Source: an uncultured bacterium (GTDB lineage Bacteria > Bacteroidota > Bacteroidia > Bacteroidales > Muribaculaceae). From it: a stretch of 64,000 nt of DNA. The stretch is taken from the NCBI GenBank assembly GCA_905214735.1, contig CAJMNI010000001.1, positions 1-64,000 on the forward strand, read 5' to 3'. The translations under genes were made by a program, and so were the position numbers. Numbering within the stretch: position 1 is the stretch's first letter; each line of letters starts with the position of its first letter. The notes beneath the pieces are model-generated. The model worked only from the letters and a program-made list of their open reading frames with translations, was not told the DNA's origin and searched no databases. Positions 35,155 to 43,493 of this stretch are shown here, piece after piece.

Positions 35155-38100
35155 TTATTTTTTCAGGATCGAGCGGGTCAGGAGCCGGCCGTCGTATTTC
35201 ACGGTGAGCAGATAGACTCCGGCCGATGCCGACGTCATGTCGAGCGTTACGGTCTCGCCTGCCGAAACAGACGCTTCCTTGCGGTCGATGATCTGTCCGT
35301 TTGTGGAATAGATGGCAAACTCGGCTTTCGAGGCGCTGAATCCGCAGATCACGTTGGCCGTGTCGCTGACAGGATTCGGGTTGACGCGCAGGTCGCCGTT
35401 CTCGGCGTCGACGCCGTCGATGCCCGACGTCTCCTTGACTGTCACCTTGATCTTGCCGTCGGCCGAGTCGCCGGCCGCGTCGGTGGCCTTGACGGTCGCC
35501 GTTGCCTCGCCTACGCTCTTGGCCGCGAAAATCACGCCATAGTCGGTGGTGAAGGCGTCGGCCACGCCGTTGGCCGCCATCTCGAAGGCAAACGTCATCT
35601 CGTCGCCGTCGGGATCGGTAAACATCGATGCGAAGTCGATCACGCCGGAAGCCTGTCCGGGAGCTATCTCAACTACGGTCTCTGCGTTGGCCTCGGGGGC
35701 GCGGTTCACATGCTCTATGTCGTAAAGCACGCGGGCCTTGCCTGTGTAACCCTTGGCATCCGTAGCCTCGATCTCGAAGGAGTGACCCTTCGAAGCGTTG
35801 CCGAAGTCAGCGGTCAGAGCCACGTTGACTGCCACTGCGCCGGAGACATTGGCCACGGTGTAGCTTCCGTCTTCATTGGCTGTGATCTGAGCGGCAGCAT
35901 CTGCTTCCGAAGCCACCACGCTTGCGATGGCCGCATAGCCGTCGGCGTCGTCAATGGCCACGGTGAAGTCCTCGCCGTCGGGTTCGGTGACGATGATATT
36001 CACTTCGGTGGTCTCTCCCTCGCGGGCGAAGACGGTGCCGGCAGGAGCGTCAATCACCGGTTTGCCGTTGCAGTCGAGAATAACCGGGAGGTTCACTAAA
36101 GGAGCGTTCGGGTCGTTGCTCTTGATCACGAGCATCGCCTTGTTGTTCTTCTCCATGCGGGCAGTGGCGGGATTTACAGCCACCTTGATCTCGGTCGACT
36201 CGCCGGGTTCGACAGTAGCGTCGCCCTCGGGAGTGAGAAGAGTGATCCAGGGGGAGCCGGCCTCCGTCTCGAGACAGGTCAGGATCCAGCCGAGCGAACC
36301 GTACTGGTCTTTGAAGAGCTCGCCGACGTCATACCAGCCATAATCCTCCATATAGGCCTGATAACGGCCGCTGACAACAGCCTCCTCCTTGGCCACAACG
36401 TAGCCCGGAGCGTCAACACCAGCCGGATAGGAAACCACCACGGTGAATTCCTCGTCGGGGTTGATGTAGGTGCTCTTGTCAAGGGGCACCACGAAGAACT
36501 TGCCCTCGTTGGGATTCTTCTGGCTTTCGATCAGAAGCGATGCGGTGCCGAGCACGTTCTCGCCGGCCGGGTCGGAACCCTGGATGATCTGGAAGTCTAC
36601 GTTATAGTTCTTCTCCGTCTCGATATTCACGGGGATGTAGATATGCGAGATGTTGAAGCCCCCGGCCGGAGCCTTGAAGCTTACGGCCTCCTTGAAGGTG
36701 TCGTAGGTCGAGTTCGATCCGTAGTTGTAGACCGACGAAGTGCCTGGTACAGCCGGATAGTAGAGCGAGTTGAGGAAGTCGAAGTCGGACGGAACATCGA
36801 ATGCGCTTGCGGCGCGACGCTTCACGTTCAGCTTGCCCTCGGCGAGGGCCATGTCGGCCGCGCCGATTGCAGGAACTTTCTTCGCTACCTTGCTCATCGG
36901 GTCGATGCCGCCGCCACCGGTGTCGGGAGCCTCCTCGCCCACGCCTGTCGGGTCGAGACGAAGCGAATATTTCAGCGTGTATTCTCCGGCGTTGGAGATG
37001 CTGACGCTTTCGTTGATCACGTTCTCGTTGTCGGGAGCTTTCACGATGATCTCCTCTTTGTCGAGAGCCATCGCGGGAGCGGGAGTGACAACAAACTTCA
37101 CGTTGACTGTCTTCTCGAAGTCGCCCTGCTCGGTGGTGTAGGAGAATGTGACGGGCACGTCATATTCGCCGGGCGTATAGGCATACTCGTTGGGGAGCAT
37201 CGGCACGGAGAATTCAAGCGGCTGGGAGCCCACTGAGAGCGGGAAGCCCGCCTGATACTGCTGCCATACATTCTTACCCGTCGGGTTGCCTTCCCAGTCA
37301 TATTCCGGACCGTTGACGAAGAGCATGAACACGGGCATTTCCATGTCGAGCCATTCGTCGTATATCGTCGGACCACCCACGCTGATCATGTCGATATTGA
37401 AGTAGGCTGTGCCTTCGTTTGCGACCTTGAAGGGTGCGTCGTACATGGCGCCCATCTGCACGAGAGGATTGCTATAGTCGGTGCTCTGGTATCCGAGCAC
37501 GTTCTCCACCGTGACGTCGGCCGGCCATGCGGGCTTAGCTTCTCCGGTGAGGGTCATCGAGACGGGGATCTCGATCTTCTCCTTGCCGGGCACGTTGGTG
37601 TTGACATTGATGGCGGTCTCGTAGACGCCGGCCATGCGGCGCGTGTCGAAGTCGAGACGGATGGTCTCGCTCTGACCCGGCTCCACAGGCGACTGAACCA
37701 CAGGATAGAACGACACTGCCTGGTCGAATGTCACCATGCGCTCCGGAAGCTTCACGAAGTTCTCGCCACCCTGGTCGGCAATGCCGGCGAGTCCGAAGAG
37801 ATTGAACAGCACAGCGTTCTCGTCGTTACCCTTATACTGGAACTTGAACGTGCCGTCTTTCTCGAGGATGAGCTGGAAGTCTACACCATAGTTCATCGAG
37901 TTGCCGTATTCCATGAAGGATACCACGGCGCGGTCGTCGGTGACGTAATGGAAGGTTCCGGCGGTCTTCGTCTGGTCCATCGAGTGGAGACCCCAGTAGG
38001 GGGCGATGATGTTGGTATAGACCGATCCGCCGGGGAAGTCGGCGGGAGGCTCGGGCCATATCTTGTCGTCGTTGCGCTTGGTGAACGATACGAAGCCGGT

Positions 38101-41100
38101 GTTGTAGACATACATCTTGCGATAGGTCTTGCCGTAGAACGGGAAGTCGAAGGGAAGTTCCACCTCGACATAGTCGTGGAGCATGTAGTCGCTGAGCGTG
38201 TGCTGCTCGCCGAGGCCGTTGGTCTCGATGTCTACCCAGTCATACTTCACGGAGGAGTCGTCGCCCGAGAAGGTGTAGTTGTAGCTTGTCTTGGCCTTGG
38301 AGTTCTCGGGAAGAGTCATTCTGGCGATCGGATCGGGGATCACGGAGTAGAGAAGGGTCTCGTTGCCGTTGTTGGTGACGGTGATTTCCTTCATGAGTTC
38401 CGCGCCGCTCTCGACAGTCTCCTCGATCTGCTCGGGAGCGATGTCGGCAGTGGGCACTCCGATTACATTTGCACGGATGTTGGCCTTCACTTCGCCGGCC
38501 GAGGTGGTGACGGTAAGCACGTCGGAAACTGCTCCCTCCTTCGAGGTCGGAACGGTCACGACGAGGTCTTTTGCCAGACCCGGTTTCAAGGTGAAGGGAA
38601 GCGTCGCATCGAGGGTCATCTCGGTGCCTGCGAGAGATGCCGCTGTCACTTCGAGGTCGCGGTGGCCGGTGTTCTTGACGGTTACGGGGAGTTTTACAAC
38701 CGAAGTGCGGAACACGTCGCCGGCGTCAAGGTCGTAGCTGTCGAGAGCCACACCGGGCACGAGGCCTGCGCCGTCGATCACCGCGTTGATGCGCACTGCC
38801 GAATGCTCGGGAGCCGGATCATTGGTGATGATGGCGAGGTTGTTGAAGGTCTGGCCGGCATCCATGCCGGAGTTGGCCTGAACGGTGGCGGAGATCTCAA
38901 CGCTCTCTCCCGGGTTTACAATACCGGCGGGGCTGTTGAGCGAGAGGATGAAGTTGGCCTTGGGAGCCTCGAACTTCACTGCCGTGCCGCTGCCGAAGAG
39001 GCGGAAGCGGGTGTTGTCGGCGGTGGGTTCATCGGTGCCCCAGTAGTCGGCCATGTCGGCGCTGGTGAGAGTGATCTCGTCGGTCACCTCCGGGTCGTTG
39101 ATGCCGCAGAAGAGCGTCGAGCCCTCCTGGAACACGATCGAGGGATCATAGTCGTCGTAGAAGATCTCGATGTCGCCGTTGGCGGCGAGGGTGAGATGGA
39201 AGCTGATCGGAGTGTACTCCTTGTCGTAGACGGTGGCGAGGACGTTTTCGAACTTCACCACAAACTTGCCGTCCTGCTTCGCATACTCCACACGCGAATT
39301 GGAGTTCATCATCAGCTGTCGGCCGTAGGCGGAGATCAGACCGGTGCCTGCCACTCCGTAGGAATCGGGGGTCAGCGGATCAACCATGGCGTCGGTGTTG
39401 GGAGCGAACATCAGTCCGCCGAAGCTGGTGATATAGACCTGCTCGTAGTTCTTCCCGTAGTAGGGGAAGGCGAAGCCGAGCGCTATCGGATCCGACACAT
39501 AGACGTCGTCGGAGAATTTCGACTGCACGGGAGTTGCGCCGATAAGCGCCGGATTGCCGTCGTAAGCAAACTCGCTGTAGCCTTCGAGAGTCGAGGCCAC
39601 CGTATAGCCGAACTTGTGGTTCTTGGCGGTCTGGCCGCTGACGGTCTCCGACGAGAATTTCGGGAAGACATATTCGAGAGGATATTTTCCTGCGTTGCCT
39701 ACCTTAAACTTCACTATGGAGGGTTCGTCGCCGACATTGAGCGTGCCGGCGTCGACGGTGGCGGGATCAAGCGTGAGCTTGGAGGGCTCGGTCGCCGAAC
39801 CCTGCACCACGAGGCGCACCTCGCGGCCGTCGGCATCGGTGAAGATGACGTTGCCGGTGTGGCTGCCGCCCGATGTCGGAGCGAAGGTCACGTCGAACGA
39901 TGTGCTCGTGCGGGCCGGGAAACCGGAGGATATGCCGTTCTCAGGACCGCGGAAGTTTTCATTCGACACGGTGATGTTGCCGTTGTAGAGACCGGGATCC
40001 CACTGCGAGCCGCGGAAGCTGCCATAGCCTTCGTTGAAGGCCTCGACGGTCATCGTCTTCGTCTGGCCGACGAGCAGCGAACCGAAGTCGACGATCTTGG
40101 GCATCACCACGGAGGGCTCGTTACCCTTTACGGAGTAGCTCACCGGAATCTTGACCTCGTTGTTGTCGCTCTGGTTGTTCTGCAGCCTGATGTTGAAGTT
40201 GTAGGAGCCGTTGACGAGCTTGGAGCCGTCGGCGCTTACCTCCACTGTCTGCATCTCTCCCTTGCGGACGGTGCCCGATTTGGGAGTGAGCTCGAGCATG
40301 TCGCTCCAGTCGGGGTTGGCCGAGCGGGCGATGATGCCCCAGGTGAGTTCCTTGGCCATCGATTCCCATTTGCTCCCCTTAAGAGCGTTCTCGAGCAGGC
40401 TCCATGTGCGGCCTTTGTCGGTGCTCATGTAGGAATAACTCGAGGCGTTTTCCACTACGGAGTGGGCCATGCCGAGGGGATACCCCTCCTGGTTGCCGTC
40501 GAAGTGGACCGCGATCCAGAAGGATTCTCCGGGACGGAAATAGATCTGCTCCTGGAGGTTCATCGGATAGCCGTAGGCGAAATACTGATAATCCACTGTC
40601 TGGATCAGCGTGGCCGACGAGATGGTAACGTCCCCCTTGTAGACCTGCACCACGGGGTTGGTGCCGTAGGCGCCGTCGATCACGATCTGCGTGAGGTTGA
40701 AGCCGTCGGGATATTGCTCGGGATCGACGTAGAACCACTGCGCCATCGAGTTGGGGAGCGTGCGGTCGGTGTCGCCGATATAGGCCTGGATGTAGTCGTA
40801 ATATTTGATGTTGAGGGGGAAATCGGATGCCTTGTAGTCGGCCGGTACGCGCGCATAGGTAGCGAGCGATTTACCCTCAATCTTGCCCTTGAAGGGAGCG
40901 ACGTTGCCGATGTTGGGACGCGCCAGAGACTGCGGCGATACCGACACGGTCGACTTGTCAGCGCTCCATTTGAGCAGACCATCGGCGGTGTTGCCGATAT
41001 TGAATGAGGCCTTGGCCACCGGCTCGGCAGCCGTGGAGCTCATGGAGAGCGACGTGGCGTCGACGGTCATTTCCGGGCCGGCGTTGGTCGTGACGCTCTT

Positions 41101-42921
41101 CACAGGCGACAGCGGCGCTGCGTTGCCCCAGCGGTTGACTGCCTGCACGGCGATATAATAGGTGGTCATCGGCTTGAGGCCGGTGATTTCCTGGGTGAAG
41201 CTGTCGCCCGAGCTGAGGAATTTGGTGTCGGCTATCACCGAGGAGACGTTCGACAAATCATCCGCTGTGAAGGGCGAAGCGGAATAGTAGACGAGGTGAT
41301 GGTGGACGTTGTTGTCGCCAGAAGCGGGAATCGTCCACGACACCGAGACATAATCCTGGGCGGCGTCGAGCGTGAAGTCGTCGACCGGCGAAGGAGCTGC
41401 GCCGTCGCCCATGGTGAGGGCCTTGTCGGCGTCGATATATCCGGAGCCGTAGTTGCCTTCATAACGTTCGTTACCCTCGATGCCGTAGAAGTCGTTGACC
41501 GAGGTGACGAGCTGCGTGCGGAGGCTCTCGTTGACAAAAGTCGGCGAGCCATACTGCGAAAGGATCAGGGCGGCGATACCCGACACGTGGGGCGTGGCCA
41601 TCGATGTTCCTTCGTTGAAACCGTAGCTGTTGTTGGGAAGGGTGGAGAGGACTCCGCCGGTTTCTCCGTAGTCGAGCAGACCGCCGGGGGCGAGCACGTC
41701 GACATAGGAACCATAGTTGGAGTAGGAGGCGGGCTTGAAGTCGTTGGTCATTGCGGCGACCGCCACTGCCGGCTCATAGCAGGCGGGGTAATAGTCGCCC
41801 CCTTCGCCATTGTTTCCGGTGGCGAAGATGCAGAGGCCTCCCTTCATCTTGGAGGTGCCGGCCTCGTTGGTGAAATAGTCGATGGCGTCGAGCACAGCCT
41901 GCTCGTAATAGCCCGAGGCGTCCCAACCCCAGCTGCACTGGGCGATGGAGGCGCCGTTGTCGGCGGCATATACGAGAGCTGCGGCAAAGTCACCGTCGCC
42001 GGCGCCATTGCGCGAATCAAACACCTGACACGACATCATCCTCACTCCGGAGTTGGCGAGGCCGTTGCCTCCGGCCACGCCGGCCACGCCGATGCCGTTG
42101 TTGTTGACGGCGGCAACCGTTCCGGCCACGTGCGTGCCGTGGTTGTGGGGATAGATCTCACCGGAATTGGTGCAGAAGTTATAGCCGTAGATGTCGTCGA
42201 CATAGCCGTTGCCGTCATCGTCGACACCGGGAGTGCCGTTGAGCTCGGCGAGGTTGACATGCATGTTGGCGCTGAGGTCTTCATGCTTGTAGTCGACACC
42301 GCCGTCGATGATGGCCACCACTACGTCGGGCGTGCCGGTCTGCTTCTTCCAGGCGTTGAAGAGGTTGATGTCCGACCCGGCGATGCTTCCTCCGATCGTG
42401 CCGAAGTTCTGGTAATGCCACTGCTGCGGCAGCCGCGGGTCGTTGAAGGGATAATACGCTTCGGTGCGCGGAGCGGCGGCCGCCTTGCGGAATCCGCCGT
42501 CGCCCTCCTTGAGCACCATGGGCGTCACGGTCTCTGAAATCTCAACGCCGGGGGTGAGAGCCAGCTTCTTGCGGGCTGTCTCCGACGACACGCCCTCATC
42601 GAACGTGACGACATACCAGCGGTCGAGACCATACTTGGCGTGCCGGGCAGCGTAGGGGGAGTTCGGAGGCAACATCGGCCGGATGCCGGTCACCTGAATC
42701 TGCCCCAGGGAGGCGTCGAGCGCCGTGACCCCGGTCTGAAGCGAGCTCCCTTTCTTTTTCATCATGGGCTTTTGGCCCACTTTGCGAGCTACTTCCTGCT
42801 GCAACTTGACACGCACCACACCCTTCGCAGGCTGAACCTTCGAAGGGTTCGCGGCTGCCATGGTCATGCCGCCCGAGAGGGAGACTGCGACCATCGCGAG
42901 CCATACTGAGAATTTGTACAT
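35155..42921 (-). CDS. Giant S8 (subtilisin-like) T9SS-secreted protease, 2588 aa
   Basis: A signal peptide (MYKFSVWLAMVAVSLSGGMT) leads to a fervidolysin-like prodomain (about 30-150). The subtilase domain follows with the full triad: Asp206 (VVVAIIDGGVD), His264 (HNHGTHVAGT) and Ser440 (NEGTSMATPHVSG). Residues of about 510-620 are a fibronectin III domain. The long middle holds several ASPM-SPD2-Hydin-type beta-sandwich repeats (MTVEAFNEGYGSFRGSQW, ATVDAGTLNVGDEPSIVKF, VKNTGHRDLEVTAAS) and two copies of a module with FPYYGKNYEQVYITSFGG (near 1157) and FPFYGKTYRKMYVYNTGF (near 1594). Near 2405-2490 is a cadherin-like domain. The last 80 residues are a T9SS type A sorting domain (RVNPNPVSDTANVIC ... 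AGVYLLTVKYDGRLLTRSIL). It should be an outer-surface protease. The gene is monocistronic. Confidence 0.93.
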   Translation of the reverse strand: MYKFSVWLAMVAVSLSGGMTMAAANPSKVQPAKGVVRVKLQQEVARKVGQKPMMKKKGSSLQTGVTALDASLGQIQVTGIRPMLPPNSPYAARHAKYGLDRWYVVTFDEGVSSETARKKLALTPGVEISETVTPMVLKEGDGGFRKAAAAPRTEAYYPFNDPRLPQQWHYQNFGTIGGSIAGSDINLFNAWKKQTGTPDVVVAIIDGGVDYKHEDLSANMHVNLAELNGTPGVDDDGNGYVDDIYGYNFCTNSGEIYPHNHGTHVAGTVAAVNNNGIGVAGVAGGNGLANSGVRMMSCQVFDSRNGAGDGDFAAALVYAADNGASIAQCSWGWDASGYYEQAVLDAIDYFTNEAGTSKMKGGLCIFATGNNGEGGDYYPACYEPAVAVAAMTNDFKPASYSNYGSYVDVLAPGGLLDYGETGGVLSTLPNNSYGFNEGTSMATPHVSGIAALILSQYGSPTFVNESLRTQLVTSVNDFYGIEGNERYEGNYGSGYIDADKALTMGDGAAPSPVDDFTLDAAQDYVSVSWTIPASGDNNVHHHLVYYSASPFTADDLSNVSSVIADTKFLSSGDSFTQEITGLKPMTTYYIAVQAVNRWGNAAPLSPVKSVTTNAGPEMTVDATSLSMSSTAAEPVAKASFNIGNTADGLLKWSADKSTVSVSPQSLARPNIGNVAPFKGKIEGKSLATYARVPADYKASDFPLNIKYYDYIQAYIGDTDRTLPNSMAQWFYVDPEQYPDGFNLTQIVIDGAYGTNPVVQVYKGDVTISSATLIQTVDYQYFAYGYPMNLQEQIYFRPGESFWIAVHFDGNQEGYPLGMAHSVVENASSYSYMSTDKGRTWSLLENALKGSKWESMAKELTWGIIARSANPDWSDMLELTPKSGTVRKGEMQTVEVSADGSKLVNGSYNFNIRLQNNQSDNNEVKIPVSYSVKGNEPSVVMPKIVDFGSLLVGQTKTMTVEAFNEGYGSFRGSQWDPGLYNGNITVSNENFRGPENGISSGFPARTSTSFDVTFAPTSGGSHTGNVIFTDADGREVRLVVQGSATEPSKLTLDPATVDAGTLNVGDEPSIVKFKVGNAGKYPLEYVFPKFSSETVSGQTAKNHKFGYTVASTLEGYSEFAYDGNPALIGATPVQSKFSDDVYVSDPIALGFAFPYYGKNYEQVYITSFGGLMFAPNTDAMVDPLTPDSYGVAGTGLISAYGRQLMMNSNSRVEYAKQDGKFVVKFENVLATVYDKEYTPISFHLTLAANGDIEIFYDDYDPSIVFQEGSTLFCGINDPEVTDEITLTSADMADYWGTDEPTADNTRFRLFGSGTAVKFEAPKANFILSLNSPAGIVNPGESVEISATVQANSGMDAGQTFNNLAIITNDPAPEHSAVRINAVIDGAGLVPGVALDSYDLDAGDVFRTSVVKLPVTVKNTGHRDLEVTAASLAGTEMTLDATLPFTLKPGLAKDLVVTVPTSKEGAVSDVLTVTTSAGEVKANIRANVIGVPTADIAPEQIEETVESGAELMKEITVTNNGNETLLYSVIPDPIARMTLPENSKAKTSYNYTFSGDDSSVKYDWVDIETNGLGEQHTLSDYMLHDYVEVELPFDFPFYGKTYRKMYVYNTGFVSFTKRNDDKIWPEPPADFPGGSVYTNIIAPYWGLHSMDQTKTAGTFHYVTDDRAVVSFMEYGNSMNYGVDFQLILEKDGTFKFQYKGNDENAVLFNLFGLAGIADQGGENFVKLPERMVTFDQAVSFYPVVQSPVEPGQSETIRLDFDTRRMAGVYETAINVNTNVPGKEKIEIPVSMTLTGEAKPAWPADVTVENVLGYQSTDYSNPLVQMGAMYDAPFKVANEGTAYFNIDMISVGGPTIYDEWLDMEMPVFMLFVNGPEYDWEGNPTGKNVWQQYQAGFPLSVGSQPLEFSVPMLPNEYAYTPGEYDVPVTFSYTTEQGDFEKTVNVKFVVTPAPAMALDKEEIIVKAPDNENVINESVSISNAGEYTLKYSLRLDPTGVGEEAPDTGGGGIDPMSKVAKKVPAIGAADMALAEGKLNVKRRAASAFDVPSDFDFLNSLYYPAVPGTSSVYNYGSNSTYDTFKEAVSFKAPAGGFNISHIYIPVNIETEKNYNVDFQIIQGSDPAGENVLGTASLLIESQKNPNEGKFFVVPLDKSTYINPDEEFTVVVSYPAGVDAPGYVVAKEEAVVSGRYQAYMEDYGWYDVGELFKDQYGSLGWILTCLETEAGSPWITLLTPEGDATVEPGESTEIKVAVNPATARMEKNNKAMLVIKSNDPNAPLVNLPVILDCNGKPVIDAPAGTVFAREGETTEVNIIVTEPDGEDFTVAIDDADGYAAIASVVASEADAAAQITANEDGSYTVANVSGAVAVNVALTADFGNASKGHSFEIEATDAKGYTGKARVLYDIEHVNRAPEANAETVVEIAPGQASGVIDFASMFTDPDGDEMTFAFEMAANGVADAFTTDYGVIFAAKSVGEATATVKATDAAGDSADGKIKVTVKETSGIDGVDAENGDLRVNPNPVSDTANVICGFSASKAEFAIYSTNGQIIDRKEASVSAGETVTLDMTSASAGVYLLTVKYDGRLLTRSILKK

Positions 42922-43059
42922 GATTCGTATTGGTTAATTAAAAAATATGGAAAATGTTTCTATAAGTTCGGGTCAGTAATGTCTTCGCTGCAGCGCTCTG
43001 ATATGTTTCTCGCGACTGCTTAAAGATCAAGGAGCCAATCTCGCGGAAGATTGTCGTTC

Positions 43060-43115
43060 GGGTCATAAGCTCTAATGTAAAGCCGTGGGTTATAAGCTCT
43101 AACGTAAAGCTATGG
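43060..43115. repeat. Two tandem copies of a 27-nt unit
   Basis: GGGTCATAAGCTCTAATGT... (43060) is repeated from 43087 with four substitutions; both copies contain ATAAGCTCTAA and GTAAAGC. It lies in the presumed 5' leader of the giant protease mRNA. The CTCTAA core recalls the heptad arrays. Confidence 0.75.
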
Positions 43116-43185
43116 GAATAAATTCCACTACATAGCCGAAACCGGCGCCGGCAAAGCCGAAACATATTGCCGACCGATTTCATCA

Positions 43186-43193
43186 CAAATGTA
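43186..43193 (-). promoter_or_regulatory. -7 element (TACATTTG) for the giant protease gene
   Basis: On minus, TACATTTG matches TAnnTTTG and implies a leader of about 260 nt. No clear -33 element is visible. Confidence 0.4.
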
Positions 43194-43291
43194 ATCAATT
43201 TTTTCGTAATTTTATTGCCTTTCTTGCGGCGATTTATGAAAAATTAAGATTTTCCATCCCTTTGCAGCCATATTTAACATATTCGCAACAT

Positions 43292-43320
43292 AAAAAAAGG
43301 CTGCTCTCGCGAGTAACCTT
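43292..43320 (-). terminator. Terminator of the LptF/LptG-type gene
   Basis: On minus, AAGG...CTCGCGAGAG...CCTT forms an imperfect hairpin followed by seven T (43298-43292), about 170 nt after the permease stop codon. Confidence 0.55.
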
Positions 43321-43493
43321 ATTTCCGGACGGGGTTTTCGTCCTTTTAACTTAATGAACAAAAATCTATCTTCTAACTGCAATAGAAACACCCCGCGGGA
43401 TAATAATGTTTAGGATTTTAACAAGTTTTTACTCTCGTTAACACTTGCAGCTTTACCCTTCCTCGCATAAGGCTGTTCCTTAGACCCTGCTCC

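Larger units (their letters stand above)
42922..43493. other. 572-bp spacer: protease leader, tandem repeat, terminators
   Basis: No gene is supported. It holds a 27-nt tandem repeat (43060-43115), a -7 element for the protease (43186-43193), a minus-strand terminator for the permease gene (43292-43320), a plus-oriented hairpin (43327-43347) and about 140 nt (43350-43490) in which I see nothing. Confidence 0.65.

Noticed and set aside
37948..41007. 1019-codon open frame antisense to the giant protease
   Set aside because: It is a shadow of the minus gene; its translation is low in recognisable motifs and has no promoter.
42938..43198. 86-codon minus ORF upstream of the giant protease
   Set aside because: It covers the 27-nt tandem repeat and the likely leader, and its translation reflects the repeat.
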